From the NCBI GenBank assembly GCA_030068145.1, contig JAPJBO010000891.1:1-64000 (forward strand): a stretch of 64,000 bases of DNA. The letters run 5' to 3'. Below, in pieces: positions 10,651-20,453 of the stretch. A model generated the notes under the pieces. The model was not told the origin of the DNA. It saw only the letters and a list, made by a program, of their open reading frames with translations, and searched no databases. How positions within the stretch are numbered: the stretch's first letter is position 1; every line of letters begins with the position of its first letter. The DNA comes from Diplonema papillatum. Lineage: Eukaryota; Euglenozoa; Diplonemea; Diplonemida; Diplonemidae. Both the position numbers and the translations under genes were made by a program.

Positions 10651-10789
10651 CTGTTCGGAACCGTGTCCGTGGGGAAGGCCGCACATAAAACAAGATCGTC
10701 CCGATCATTGCTGCTACATCTGTGGAGGCACTGGCCATTTTGCAAAGGAGTGTCAAAACAGACGTCGCTTGGAAGGCGGCGAAGCAGAG
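10651..10789 (+). CDS. Exon encoding a CCHC zinc knuckle
   Basis: Between an acceptor (AATAACACAG, ends 10650) and a donor (GAG|GTATCT at 10790) the frame encodes CYICGGTGHFAKEC, a textbook C-x2-C-x4-H-x4-C knuckle, preceded by basic PHIKQDRPDH. Such knuckles bind single-stranded RNA. Its position between the zinc-finger exons and the CID exon suggests the same transcript, but phases across the intervening gap are not all resolved. Confidence 0.6.
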
Positions 10790-10994
10790 GTATCTTCTGG
10801 TTTTTGTGAAGCAGTTCAAAGCAGCAACGACTCGCCCTCCTGCAAGTCAACACAGCATCAAGAAACGTCCTCCGACAATCCAAGAGTCGTCAGTTGCCTC
10901 CGCTGGAACCTGCACATGGGGTAACGTTCTCTCAATAGTGCTCAAGCAGCCAGGCCGCTGGTACAACAAGTTTCATCTCAACTTCAAACCACAG

Positions 10995-11072
10995 GAGGTG
11001 AGGCGCCAATTTGCATTCGAGGAATATGACGATGGCATCGGCATCAACACAGTTCTACAACAACTTGCGAAG
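10995..11072 (+). CDS. 26-codon exon upstream of the CID exon
   Basis: It is bounded by an acceptor (CAAACCACAG, ends 10994) and a donor (GCGAAG|GTATAT at 11073) and is phase 0 at both ends. It encodes EVRRQFAFEEYDDGIGINTV and then LQQLAK. The phase matches the next exon exactly. No domain is recognised in it. Confidence 0.6.
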
Positions 11073-11364
11073 GTATATACTTGCATTTCTCTACGAATAC
11101 ATGAGGTGCACCTGAACCGAACTGAATCCATTTTCAGAAACCTTGTCGATTGCGACTGCGAACGGGGCTACACACAGTTTGGGTGCTCCGTGCTGTCTTG
11201 ACGCTTCCGCCATGTGCATACTGTGCTGTAGTCGTCCATTAGCTGAAGAACTCCGAACCTCACAAAGACCAGCCTTCCCTAAGCTAGGAACAACTTGACC
11301 ACTCCGGGTGTCATTGGTGGATAGAGGTGATCTTTGTGCTGATTACAATCCACAAAATACACAG

Positions 11365-12110
11365 CCGGTTGCAACTGAAGAAGAGCGGCTTTCCAAGGGT
11401 ATTGCGACCATCGCTCAACTGCAAGAGCGAGTTACCAAACTTGCGAAGTTGCGGAAGAAGAAAAAGCTGCGAAAGGCAGGAGTCGATGTTAGCGACGACG
11501 AGGAAACCGAAGAGCAGCTGCTAAAAGGGGTAGAGAAGCTTGCACCTCCCGAAAAGAATGCGACCGTCAAACCGAGGCAGCCGACACCAGAACTTGAAGA
11601 AATTTTTGACATGGACTACTGCGCTCGTATAGGCGCACCGCCTCCGCGAACAATCGATGAGCTCAACAGCCTCAACGCAAAAGACATTTACGATGCCGCA
11701 ACAGAGAGGGCAAAGGGAGCAGCCGTTCCCGAAAAGAGCGAAGAAACAGAGTGGGATCAGGAATACTTTGACCACTTCGAGACTTGTTTGAACAGAGTGA
11801 ACGAGCCGCTGTGGACGCCAATCGACACTCTTGTATTCAAGGAAGTAGTGAAAAACAAGAAGAAACACGTTGAAATCATGTGTGTCATTGAGGCACGCTT
11901 ACAGCAAGAGTCGCTGACTCCAGTGCAGCTACTGTCGACGTGGTACGTGCTCGACGCCATTCTGAAGCAATGCGGCGGCCACTTTGTTCGTGACATTGAG
12001 CCCAACCTTCAGGCCATTGTCGAGTCCTTCCTGCCCTCTGTCTTGCACAAGAAGTGGAGGAGACGGTGTCGGGATATGTTGAGGTCGTGGTACGATATTT
12101 TCCCTCGAAG
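11365..12110 (+). CDS. CID-domain (CTD-interacting) exon, Pcf11/SCAF-like
   Basis: The acceptor is AAATACACAG (ends 11364), phase 0; the donor is CGAAG|GTATGC at 12111, phase 2. A Lys/Glu-rich coiled segment (LAKLRKKKKLRKAG) and an acidic linker precede a helical domain ending QCGGHFVRDIEPNL and LRSWYDIFPR. This matches the last helices of CID domains (in Pcf11: VKNVGxEYL... LRSTWDEIFP). CIDs bind the phosphorylated C-terminal repeats of RNA polymerase II and act in 3'-end processing or termination. Later exons were not found before the LINE at 12.5 kb, so the gene either continues beyond it or is cut. Confidence 0.72.
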
Positions 12111-12478
12111 GTATGCATGTGTAGTTTGGTCAAAACAGCGCAACACACAGATGTCACAGGCACAGTCTCTGTGCATCGATTCTCAGATCTCGTACGCGGC
12201 AGTTTGGACTAGCTCCCTACCCCACCCTCGGGATCTTATTTACACCCACTGCCCGGGCGGGAAGGGTCACCAACTCGGCTCTGCGGGTCTGGGTGGAATC
12301 TGGACCCGGAAGACAGGGATCTGAACCGCAGATGTTGAAATAAGGGTCAGAGGGTTGTGTTCGACCAGAGGGGGTGTGGGGTGTATTCTGGATTACAAAG
12401 GCGAATTTTGGACCATGCATGGCAGGTTCTGGTCGACGAAGGGTGGCTCTTTGCCAACTCAGGCAGATTCCTCTATTA
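12111..12478. other. Intron or intergenic stretch before the LINE
   Basis: It follows the GTATGC donor of the CID exon. Two imperfect copies of a GGTGTGGGG/GGGTCTGGGT-type phrase occur, but there is no clear exon and no poly(A) signal I would trust. Confidence 0.3.
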
Positions 12479-12495
12479 TTGAGCCAATTCACCTA
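12479..12495 (+). repeat. Left member of a distant inverted repeat pair
   Basis: TTGAGCCAATTCACCTA here recurs perfectly inverted at 22883-22899. TTA flanks both outer edges (12476-12478 and 22900-22902). This resembles the termini and 3-bp TWA target duplication of PIF/Harbinger-type elements. Confidence 0.5.
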
Positions 12496-12581
12496 CCCCC
12501 TGATCGAGTGTAATCGAGCGTAATCGTTTGGATTAGAATGCAAAGAATCTGTGGCGATAATCTGCATCGCCGACGGCGCGG

Positions 12582-15500
12582 TTATCTCTTCGCACGTGAT
12601 GTGTCATGCTTTCGCCTCTTTAGCTCGTCTTGATCGTCGCGCTCAGGCGCGCGTTTGGTGCTTCGCTTCTTCTTCGATTGCTCGTCGAGGTTCATCGGTT
12701 GCGCGTCGATTTCTGCTTTTTCCCAGCGCCTGGGCGATGGTCGTGGCGCATCGACGCGTCCTTTGCGTCTTTTCGGTACCGGCTCCGCCGCGGAGTCTGA
12801 TTGCCGCTTCTTCGCTGGCGTTGGCGCCGTCTTCCCGACCTTCGCTGCTGATGTCGGCGTTGATGTTGCGGGTTCTCGCTCGTCTTCCTCTGCTTCCGGC
12901 AGAACGAGCACCACGTTCTCACGTTTCGCCTGTCTCGGCGCTGGCGCGGGACCCTCCGGCTCCGCCTTCCTCTTCTTCGCCGTTGTTTCTTCACCTCTCG
13001 CCACGGCCGCCCGGTGGTGCCCTTTCCTGCAGCAGTGCCCGGGTCTCCTACTCCTCAGGTCGGCGTGTTTCTTACAGCCGTCGCACGTCGGCATGCCATG
13101 ATCGAGGCATCGGTGGTGATGGTTGCGACAGCACTCCGCTGTCGTCTTACACGTGGCGCACTGCGTCATCCGGTGCTCGGCACACATTTTTACGGCTAGG
13201 CCATCACCCTCCCTGTGATGGGCCTGGCAGCACCACGCCACCGACTTGCCCCGGCGCTTACACACGTCGCACTTCACCTTTTGGTGCCCGGGGCACACCC
13301 GCTCACCCCACTTTTCGTGTCGGGGAATCCCTTCCGGCACGAGCCACGGATCCCCTCCGACGACAGCCGACTTCTTCCCTTTCCTCTTCTCCGTAGCGTC
13401 ATCGAAGGCCGCCCATCTCGCCGCACGCTCCGCCCTTTCTCTTCCGTACGTCGGGAAAAGGTCCATCCCCCACGCCTCGCCGGTGAACGCATGCCGGCTC
13501 GCCTTCAGCTGCGTCTCCAAGATTCCCATCGTCTCCTCGCCGCCGCGGAAAATTGGCCTCATCTCGTAGCCCGTGAGGCATGGGGGGGCCCCTACCGTTC
13601 TCAATGAACCTATCTTCTCCAGCTTTCTACCCGGCAGAAGCGGCCCCACCCCTTTCCGCTCAAGCGCTTCCCCGATCGTTTTCAGCATCCGCGCCAACAT
13701 TCTCGCACGGATACACAGCGGCGTCCCACCTGTCGTCGCCACTAAACTGCCCGGTAGATCGAGCCCGGTGTACACTTCGAAGTCTACTGCGAGCTCTGCC
13801 GTCGAGACGTCACCCGCTACCGACCAGCACATCCCATCCAGCCAATACTGCAGCGCCCGGAACCACCTCTCTCCTGCTACCGCCGTGAAGGTCCCCGGTC
13901 CAGCGATCGCTTCGAAATTCAGCCGGCGCGGGGGGCAGTCGTCAGGGTGCAGTTGTCTCCAGGGGTGGCCGACTGCCCGGTCTCTTCCTTCTCTCTCCAG
14001 CCGTCGTCTCTCTTGCATGACTTCCGCCATGAATGTGTGCAGCACTTCGATGTTGATCCGACTTCCCTTCGGCAGAATCCCGTGTTCTTGCAGGCACGGA
14101 GGCCAAGTCGAGCGATCTGCGTCAACAATTTCGGCATACTGCTGTTGCATTCGGATTCGTTCATACGCCCGGCACTGCCACCAAATGTGGCCCAGAGTTT
14201 CTTCCGTCGCCTCGTCACAGCGTCTGCACAGCCCGTCACCTCCCCACAGCTTGGCAGCATGTGATTCCGTCATCACCGACCCTGCTACGACCTCGGCAAC
14301 GTCCCGCGCGGCCGTCAGCGTTGTCGACGCCTTCAGCCCGTAGGCATTCGTCGCGGTGTAGTCGACACCCGCCCGTACCCCTCCGAAGTTTGTGCGCCTC
14401 TTCTCGAGCTCCCCTAGTCGCCAGCCGTGAATCGCCTTTCTCAGGGTGTGCCCTCGCTCCCCCTTACTCTGTCGCACCAGCCTCAGCACATTCCCTGCCT
14501 CGTCCTCGGCGTCGTCGAGATCTTCTGTCCATCGTATACCGAGCTTCTTTGCATGCTCGGCCGCAATACCGATCGGTCCCCATGCGCGGATTCTGCTGCC
14601 ATACGCCCTTCGAACTGTTGCGACGCGGGCCCTCCATACCGGCCTCTTTCGGCACACTTCTGCGATCATGCCGAGCGACCGATATGGCAGCACTGTGTAG
14701 GGGTCGAGCATGTGGGCCTTGTTTAGAATGCCCAACACGGCCTCCTGTGCCCGATGCAGCCTCACCGGGTCCCAGACGCCTCTGAGCAATGCTGCGGTGA
14801 ACTTCCCCAGCCCCCGCACCGTCGGAAGCGCGAACTCCGAGCCGTATGTCGCCGCCGGTAGAACCGCCATCGCCGCTAGCCCCGACCTCTGCGCCCTCGA
14901 GATCGGTAAGGCACCCAACCGTTCGGCCTCCTCTGCACGCTGGTCGTAGCGCAGGTCCGTTGTTCTGCGTGTCCGCTTCGTGCCGACCAGACATCCTACG
15001 ATTGTAAGCTCTTCCTTCGTCACGATGTCGGTGCCACCTATCTTCAACTTCGCTTCGTACCCCTTCGGCGTCCCGAAAGCGAACGTCTTCGGTATCCCGA
15101 TCGACATGCCGGTGTTCGCACAAAACCTGTCGACTTCCACCAAGGCGTCCTGCAAGCATGCTTCTCTGAGACGCGTCAGGAGGGTGAGGTCGTCCGCGAA
15201 GGACTCGCTCGTCACCCCCCCCACGTCGTCCACTCTGCGCACCACGATGGACAGCAGCGCGTTGATGAGGATCACGCTCAGGGGGCAGCCCTGCAGTATC
15301 CCGTTGGTGGTGTAAAAGATGTCTCCCAGCCCCATGTGCAACTTGTACCGCCTTCGTAGTCGCGCGTAAACATCGCGCAGCGGCCCGAGAATTCTCTCAT
15401 GGAGGCCAAGATCCCCCACCAGCTTCAGCACGACGTCTCGTGGCACTTTGTCGAAGCACTTGGCAAAGTCTAGGGCCACGCCGTACAGCTCCTTTCCCGT

Positions 15501-18104
15501 CAAGAGAGCCTCTTCAATCTGCGAGGCGATTTCAAACACCACGTCCACGGTTCCGTGTTTGGGCCTGAACCCGTGCTGGCTATCTGCTATCCAGCCTTCT
15601 TGCCACTGGACGACGTCCCTGAGCCTCGTGCTCGCCCACAAGCGATAGACCGCGCTTGTGACGGTGATGGGCCGCAATGCCAGCGGGTCGAGGGTTTCGT
15701 CTTTCGGGATCAGCGTGACCGCGGCTTCCAACAACGCGTTCGGCCACGTTCCGGTCGCTTCTATCGCGTTGAACACCTTCGCCAGGGCGTTCAGCAACGG
15801 CAGTGGCAGCTTCTTTAACTCTGCTGTGCTCCATCCGTCCACGCCCGGGACTCCGGCACGCTGCTTCTTTCCAAGAACGCTCCTCAGATCATCGCCCGTC
15901 AAATCTCGGCACACCATCGGTCGACATCGGATGTATTCCGCATACTCCGCCTTGAAGGCTTCATAGCACGGTTCCGGTCTACTCGCGTACATCCGGTTGA
16001 TGGGCGCCCATTCTTTCTGCAACGTCGCGTCGATCTCCCGTAGATTTGCCGTGTAGCGGCCATCCACTTTCAGCGCCACCAGACCGTCCGCCTTCTTCCT
16101 TCTGCACCACGGAAGCAGTTGCGCCCTGTTTGCACAGTGGAAGTTCTGCATCTTGCTCTCCAGCTGAGCTATTCTCCCCTTTCGCGCCTGTGCTGTCAGT
16201 GACCGGCTCCTCGCTTCCAGCTTCTGCCTCAAGGTCTGGGCGACGCTCAAGTCCGGCGGGCGTCGCGGCAAATCGCGCACCTTTGGTACTCGTCCGGCCA
16301 TTGATTCCAGTCCCGATACTACGTTCTCCCACGTCTTCTCCAGCGATCTCGGCATGCACCCGGGTCCTTCCCCACTCAGTGTTTGCAGCCCTCGGATGTA
16401 GGCGTCGAGGCCGTTCAATATCTTCCGGAATCTGCTTGAGGCATACGTACCCGCGCCCGTCCCGGTGTCTGTCACGGACGCAAAATGTTCTCTCTTAGGC
16501 TTTCTTGTCTCACCCCGTCCTTGATAGGCGGCAACGGGCCCGTCGAGCAACCCCTGTTTCTCCGCCAGCTCGACCAGATACCCCTCGCACGCCTTAGTCG
16601 CCGACACCCAGAGCGCTTCCACGTCATCTGGTGCTGCATCTTCGAACCGGTGCTTCACTAACAACTCTTCCGCCCGCGCTGCTGCCCGTCCTTCGTGCGT
16701 CACGTCTACCTGGCTCATGGACCTTGGCATGCGGTACCTCTCACATGTGTCTGCAAACGCGGTGATGTCCAGCTCTACCGTCACCATCTTGTGGCTGGGC
16801 ACCCGCTGCCCTTCCGCGTCTACGACGACGGTGGTTTCGCTCGCTACCAGTGAGTGTATCGCGACGTCGTTCAGCAAGACGTGATCGATGCGTGTGCCTC
16901 GCGTCCCCGTCTTCTCGTACGTCTTCGGGGCACCGCCATCGGTGCAGATCTCTGCGGCGTCGTACCATCCCGATCGCAGCATGCACGACATCGCCGCCGA
17001 CGACGAGGGCTCCGCATTAAAATCGCCGGCCACAATGACCGGTACTCGTCCGAGACTTGCTGCTTCTCGGTGCACCTCCGCAATAATCTTCTCCCTCTCC
17101 GGCGCCGCCTTGTCCCCCGAGTTCGCATACAGTGTGAAGACATGCAAAAATTGGTTTCCTCTTCCAAGTCCGACGGCCACGTGCACCCACCTCCGGCTCG
17201 GTGACGGCTTCCCGACCACGAAGGCCGGCGCCGGTTTCTTCGCGAAGACTGCAACACCCGCTCCGCCGGCTTCCGCTATCCACGGTGATGCTTTGCCCTG
17301 CCGGTCAAGTCGCTCCCGACACGGTTCCCCCCACAGCGACTTCCAGTCTCGCCTGACGCCGTCCTCGAACTCCCTCTGACCCCAGTCGGTCAAAAGCGTC
17401 TCCTGTACCGCCAGAATGTCGACAGCGGCACAATCCAAAAAGTGTGCCCTCCCCCCGAGAGATGTCATGTTTATCGTCCCGAACTTCAGCGTCTCCCTTC
17501 CTCCTTGTAACACGCCCCCGTCCCGCTTCGGCGGCACCTGCTGCGACCTGGCGTCCGTTCCTTCATGTGCTGCGACCCTCACCGCGTGCTCGACCCGGCT
17601 CAACTCCACAGTTTCCACCGTGTCTGCATGTAGCGCCAGCTCCGCCAATGTGGTACCCGGGAGCAGGAGCCGGTCGTAGTGCTCCGGAACGTACGTGACC
17701 GCCGTCTGCTGCCCCGTGGCGCCCACGCGAGGTGCGTATCGTCGCAGGATGTGCGGCCTCCTGCTGTCCAGCACCCAGAGTACCGCTCCGGTGACCGTCG
17801 CGGCTGCCGTCAACGTCATCTCGTCCCCGTACTCGTACGGCCCCCGCATTGCCTCCACGTAAGCAAACCAGCTGCCGTACCTTTCGGACGGCGCGAAGTG
17901 TGCTTCGAATGTCGGGTCTTTTAACATCGCGTCCACAACCCGTGCACGAAGTCTCCTTACCGACCACCCCGGCAGTCCGGCTGCGACCGCTGCGAACTGG
18001 CAGGCCCCGTCCCCAGGGACTTCTTGCACACTCGCTCCCATCGCGTCCGCGGCTTCTCTCAACCTTAACCCCAGCGTTTCGTGCGTCTCTCCACCGCCAC
18101 GCAT
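12582..18104 (-). CDS. LINE ORF2: OTU protease-like, APE endonuclease and reverse transcriptase polyprotein
   Basis: 1,840 codons without a break. Residues about 20-150 form an OTU-type fold: PGDGACQF with the candidate nucleophile Cys35, and EHYD with candidate His142. Residues about 205-450 are an exonuclease-endonuclease-phosphatase domain with GDFNAEP, TRIDHVL and a terminal SHK. The RT follows at about residues 740-1010, with HGFRP, LDFAKCFD (motif A), ILQGCPLSVILIN and FADD (motif C, Phe for the usual Tyr). A CCHC cluster (CRRCDEATEETLGHIWWQC) comes after it. An ELAVDFEVYTG segment shared with the second LINE and a Cys/His-rich tail complete the protein. OTU proteins usually cleave ubiquitin; its role here is unknown. 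Confidence 0.93.
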   Translation of the reverse strand: MRGGGETHETLGLRLREAADAMGASVQEVPGDGACQFAAVAAGLPGWSVRRLRARVVDAMLKDPTFEAHFAPSERYGSWFAYVEAMRGPYEYGDEMTLTAAATVTGAVLWVLDSRRPHILRRYAPRVGATGQQTAVTYVPEHYDRLLLPGTTLAELALHADTVETVELSRVEHAVRVAAHEGTDARSQQVPPKRDGGVLQGGRETLKFGTINMTSLGGRAHFLDCAAVDILAVQETLLTDWGQREFEDGVRRDWKSLWGEPCRERLDRQGKASPWIAEAGGAGVAVFAKKPAPAFVVGKPSPSRRWVHVAVGLGRGNQFLHVFTLYANSGDKAAPEREKIIAEVHREAASLGRVPVIVAGDFNAEPSSSAAMSCMLRSGWYDAAEICTDGGAPKTYEKTGTRGTRIDHVLLNDVAIHSLVASETTVVVDAEGQRVPSHKMVTVELDITAFADTCERYRMPRSMSQVDVTHEGRAAARAEELLVKHRFEDAAPDDVEALWVSATKACEGYLVELAEKQGLLDGPVAAYQGRGETRKPKREHFASVTDTGTGAGTYASSRFRKILNGLDAYIRGLQTLSGEGPGCMPRSLEKTWENVVSGLESMAGRVPKVRDLPRRPPDLSVAQTLRQKLEARSRSLTAQARKGRIAQLESKMQNFHCANRAQLLPWCRRKKADGLVALKVDGRYTANLREIDATLQKEWAPINRMYASRPEPCYEAFKAEYAEYIRCRPMVCRDLTGDDLRSVLGKKQRAGVPGVDGWSTAELKKLPLPLLNALAKVFNAIEATGTWPNALLEAAVTLIPKDETLDPLALRPITVTSAVYRLWASTRLRDVVQWQEGWIADSQHGFRPKHGTVDVVFEIASQIEEALLTGKELYGVALDFAKCFDKVPRDVVLKLVGDLGLHERILGPLRDVYARLRRRYKLHMGLGDIFYTTNGILQGCPLSVILINALLSIVVRRVDDVGGVTSESFADDLTLLTRLREACLQDALVEVDRFCANTGMSIGIPKTFAFGTPKGYEAKLKIGGTDIVTKEELTIVGCLVGTKRTRRTTDLRYDQRAEEAERLGALPISRAQRSGLAAMAVLPAATYGSEFALPTVRGLGKFTAALLRGVWDPVRLHRAQEAVLGILNKAHMLDPYTVLPYRSLGMIAEVCRKRPVWRARVATVRRAYGSRIRAWGPIGIAAEHAKKLGIRWTEDLDDAEDEAGNVLRLVRQSKGERGHTLRKAIHGWRLGELEKRRTNFGGVRAGVDYTATNAYGLKASTTLTAARDVAEVVAGSVMTESHAAKLWGGDGLCRRCDEATEETLGHIWWQCRAYERIRMQQQYAEIVDADRSTWPPCLQEHGILPKGSRINIEVLHTFMAEVMQERRRLEREGRDRAVGHPWRQLHPDDCPPRRLNFEAIAGPGTFTAVAGERWFRALQYWLDGMCWSVAGDVSTAELAVDFEVYTGLDLPGSLVATTGGTPLCIRARMLARMLKTIGEALERKGVGPLLPGRKLEKIGSLRTVGAPPCLTGYEMRPIFRGGEETMGILETQLKASRHAFTGEAWGMDLFPTYGRERAERAARWAAFDDATEKRKGKKSAVVGGDPWLVPEGIPRHEKWGERVCPGHQKVKCDVCKRRGKSVAWCCQAHHREGDGLAVKMCAEHRMTQCATCKTTAECCRNHHHRCLDHGMPTCDGCKKHADLRSRRPGHCCRKGHHRAAVARGEETTAKKRKAEPEGPAPAPRQAKRENVVLVLPEAEEDEREPATSTPTSAAKVGKTAPTPAKKRQSDSAAEPVPKRRKGRVDAPRPSPRRWEKAEIDAQPMNLDEQSKKKRSTKRAPERDDQDELKRRKHDTSRAKR

Positions 18105-18119
18105 CCCGTCGTTCCCCAG

Positions 18120-20072
18120 TCACGAACGCTTCGCCGCTGCTGGTTGGTGTGCCTTCTTCGTCTTCGCTAACGGTGACTTCCCCGGCGTTCCCAGCGGACG
18201 CTTCGGTTGCGTCATGTGGACGTCTTGAGACGGAGCCTCGGCCCGTCCCATCTTCTGCTTCGTCGGTGTGGCGACGGGCGTCTTCGGCGCCTTCTTCTTG
18301 ACCGGGGTCCGGTCTACGGGCATCGCCGGGGGTGTCTTCGGCCTCATCGTCGCGACCATCTCCGTCAGCTTCGCCATCTGAGCACTGAGTGCTGCGATGT
18401 CACCTCGCAGCGCGTCGTTCTTCGCGCGTAGCTCCGCGTTCTCCGCCCGGAGCTGTCGCACCGCGCCATTGTTGTCGCCCGCGCCCTTCGGTTGCTCGGG
18501 TGTGCTCGTCTTTTCCTGACCCTGCCGTCGCAACGCCTCGAGGTACGACGAGACCTTCGGCGTCCTCTCCGCCCTTGCATCCCACACCTGCGATTTCGGC
18601 CGCCGTCCGGACCTGTCTTCCTCGGTCTCGTCATCGACCTTCATCAGCGCTCCTCCCGCGCTTATCAGTCGATGCGGGGGCGGCTCCTCGCTGGCGACGA
18701 CGCGCGTGTCCCCATGCGTCTTGCTCCGGTAGGACGCGACTTGGCGACATGTCCATCCCGCCGCCTTCATGGTCGCCTCAAGATCCGAAGCGGCATCGCG
18801 CGCCTGTGCCCCCCTCACCAGGTAATGCATCGCGGGCGGACCCTGCTTCGCCGCCGCTTCGCCCAGCGATTCCCGCACCCGCTCGGACATGCCGTCTTCG
18901 ACCCTCACCCCCAGCCGCGCGCGACTACGAGCAAGGCCCAGGCAGCCTTTCCCCTGCGCGAGCACGAGAGCGCTCTTCAGCGATGCTTCCTCGTCAGCTA
19001 GCCACACGACGTCGTTCGTCTCCGACCCCTCCTTCCAGCGCGGTATGCGTAGAAAGAGACCCCTCCTGCCCGAAATTCTCAGCAACCTCCCGACCTGCTC
19101 CTCTTCGACGCGCACCATCATCTGAAATACGCGGTTTACCCGCCGCACGTTGAACATGCTGTGCGGACTCAGGTCCACCTTCGCCTCTCCCGCGAGCCGC
19201 CTGCACTCCGCCTTCAGCACCCGCCCCCCCGATGGCTCCTGCAGGGCCGCCAACGTCTCTGCCCCGCACCATCGTGCATCTATCTCGGCGCAAATCAGCA
19301 CCGTCGATGTCGGCGGGCGGTCAACCTTCTTCACGTCCGCGGGCGCGTACACCACGTCTCCCTCCGGGGACCTCGTCACGTACCCCGGCAGCACTTTCTC
19401 CGCGCCGTCAACTCGGCACACCACGTCCGTCCGCCTGCTGCCCTCCAGAGCCGCCACCGTGACCACCGCCGAGCCCTCCGGCATCCCTTCACGCCGTATC
19501 CTGCGCGCGCTCGCCATGGGCGCGAACGCCACCGTCGCTTCCGCCAGCTCGGTGTGGTCAACCACCGGCACTCCCCAGTCTTCCTGCCTCAGCTCTATCC
19601 TCGCCTTCCCCGCCCCTCCGACTGCCTTCTCGCCTTCTTGTGCCTTCTTCTGTCCGTCCTCTTCCATCGCGCGCGCGGCCGTCGGCTTCTTGCCCGGCAC
19701 CTCTTTCCACCCTCCGTTGCGCTTCTTTTTCTTTTTCCCCTGTTTTCCACCCGACGCCTCTTGCTTCGCCACGCCGTCCCCGCCGCCGCTGGTTTCGTCG
19801 TTCTCACCTGCACTCGCCTTGCCTTTTCCGCCTTTACCGCCCGCTTTCTCTGCATCTGAACCCGCGACACCGTCACCGCCGTCGTCCCAGCAGAGCTCGC
19901 GCTCATCCCCCTCGTCATCCGCCCAGCTGGGAGCGTTCGTCGTACTCTGCTTCTTCGCGCCATCCGTCTGAGCCTGCCTTACCAGCCCGCTGACTGCGGC
20001 CATCAGATCAGCCATCTGCTTTCCCTGAGCCTGCACCTGGGCGGCGAGTTCCTTGAACCCCGGATCCGTCAT
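18120..20072 (-). CDS. LINE ORF1 nucleic-acid-binding protein
   Basis: I chose the ATG giving MTDPGFKELAAQ (650 residues) because the open frame upstream runs through the CA/GT dinucleotide tract and the decamer array of the element's 5' end. The protein has an N-terminal helix (VQAQGKQMADLMAAVSGL), a Gly/Lys-rich linker with KKKKKRNGG, a central domain with MHYLVRG and GWTCRQVASY, a heptad leucine coil (LRAENAELRAKNDALRGDI) and a basic Pro/Lys tail. The layout fits ORF1 RNA chaperones of LINEs. Its stop lies 15 bases before the ORF2 start, so ORF2 may be translated by reinitiation. Confidence 0.85.
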   Translation of the reverse strand: MTDPGFKELAAQVQAQGKQMADLMAAVSGLVRQAQTDGAKKQSTTNAPSWADDEGDERELCWDDGGDGVAGSDAEKAGGKGGKGKASAGENDETSGGGDGVAKQEASGGKQGKKKKKRNGGWKEVPGKKPTAARAMEEDGQKKAQEGEKAVGGAGKARIELRQEDWGVPVVDHTELAEATVAFAPMASARRIRREGMPEGSAVVTVAALEGSRRTDVVCRVDGAEKVLPGYVTRSPEGDVVYAPADVKKVDRPPTSTVLICAEIDARWCGAETLAALQEPSGGRVLKAECRRLAGEAKVDLSPHSMFNVRRVNRVFQMMVRVEEEQVGRLLRISGRRGLFLRIPRWKEGSETNDVVWLADEEASLKSALVLAQGKGCLGLARSRARLGVRVEDGMSERVRESLGEAAAKQGPPAMHYLVRGAQARDAASDLEATMKAAGWTCRQVASYRSKTHGDTRVVASEEPPPHRLISAGGALMKVDDETEEDRSGRRPKSQVWDARAERTPKVSSYLEALRRQGQEKTSTPEQPKGAGDNNGAVRQLRAENAELRAKNDALRGDIAALSAQMAKLTEMVATMRPKTPPAMPVDRTPVKKKAPKTPVATPTKQKMGRAEAPSQDVHMTQPKRPLGTPGKSPLAKTKKAHQPAAAKRS

Positions 20073-20214
20073 TGCGCGCTCTCGGGGTTGTACCGCTTGA
20101 TGTGTACGCGTGTGTGTGTGTGTGTGTCGTCGGTCTTCTCTCTTTGTCTTCGTCCTCTTGATACTTTCTTGGTGCTTCCTTTTACCGGGACGGATCCCGG
20201 TCGCTCTCCAATAA

Positions 20215-20276
20215 AGTACTCGAGCGTAATAGAGTGTAGTAGAGTGTAGTAGAGCGTTGTAGAGTGTGATCGAGGT
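20215..20276 (+). repeat. Degenerate decamer array at the 5' end of the LINE
   Basis: Units such as GAGTGTAGTA, GAGCGTAATA and GAGTGTGATC are tandem here. Less diverged versions (GAGTGTAATC, GAGCGTAATC) lie at the 3' end of this LINE and on both sides of the truncated copy at 22.3-22.9 kb. Confidence 0.6.
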
Positions 20277-20453
20277 TGACACTAGTATTTTGGGTTCGAC
20301 CACTGGTGGACCCCTGACTGGCCCATGGGCGACCATGTTGACCACTGTCTGGCCCAAGACGTGCCAAGCATAAGCATACGAGGGACGGAAACCGCAGGCA
20401 AGTGGGCGATGTGCATATGAGACCGGAAGCTCTCGAGATGAAGATGTTCTAAA

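Larger units (their letters stand above)
12502..20285 (-). mobile_element. Full-length OTU-bearing non-LTR retrotransposon (LINE)
   Basis: Two long uninterrupted ORFs lie in the order ORF1 then ORF2 on the minus strand, 15 bases apart. The 3' end runs into decamer repeats (CGATTACGCT/CGATTACACT, 12502-12526) and the 5' end into related decamers at about 20215-20276. Domain content (OTU-like protease, APE endonuclease, RT, CCHC, Cys-rich tail) is closest in concept to Dualen/RandI-type elements of green algae, which encode a cysteine protease with APE and RT. A restriction-like endonuclease was not seen here. The element looks whole. Confidence 0.9.

Noticed and set aside
12551-13396. Long open frames on the strand opposite LINE ORF2 and ORF1
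   Set aside because: They mirror GC-rich codon use of the LINE ORFs, have no domains, and break where the LINE's composition changes.
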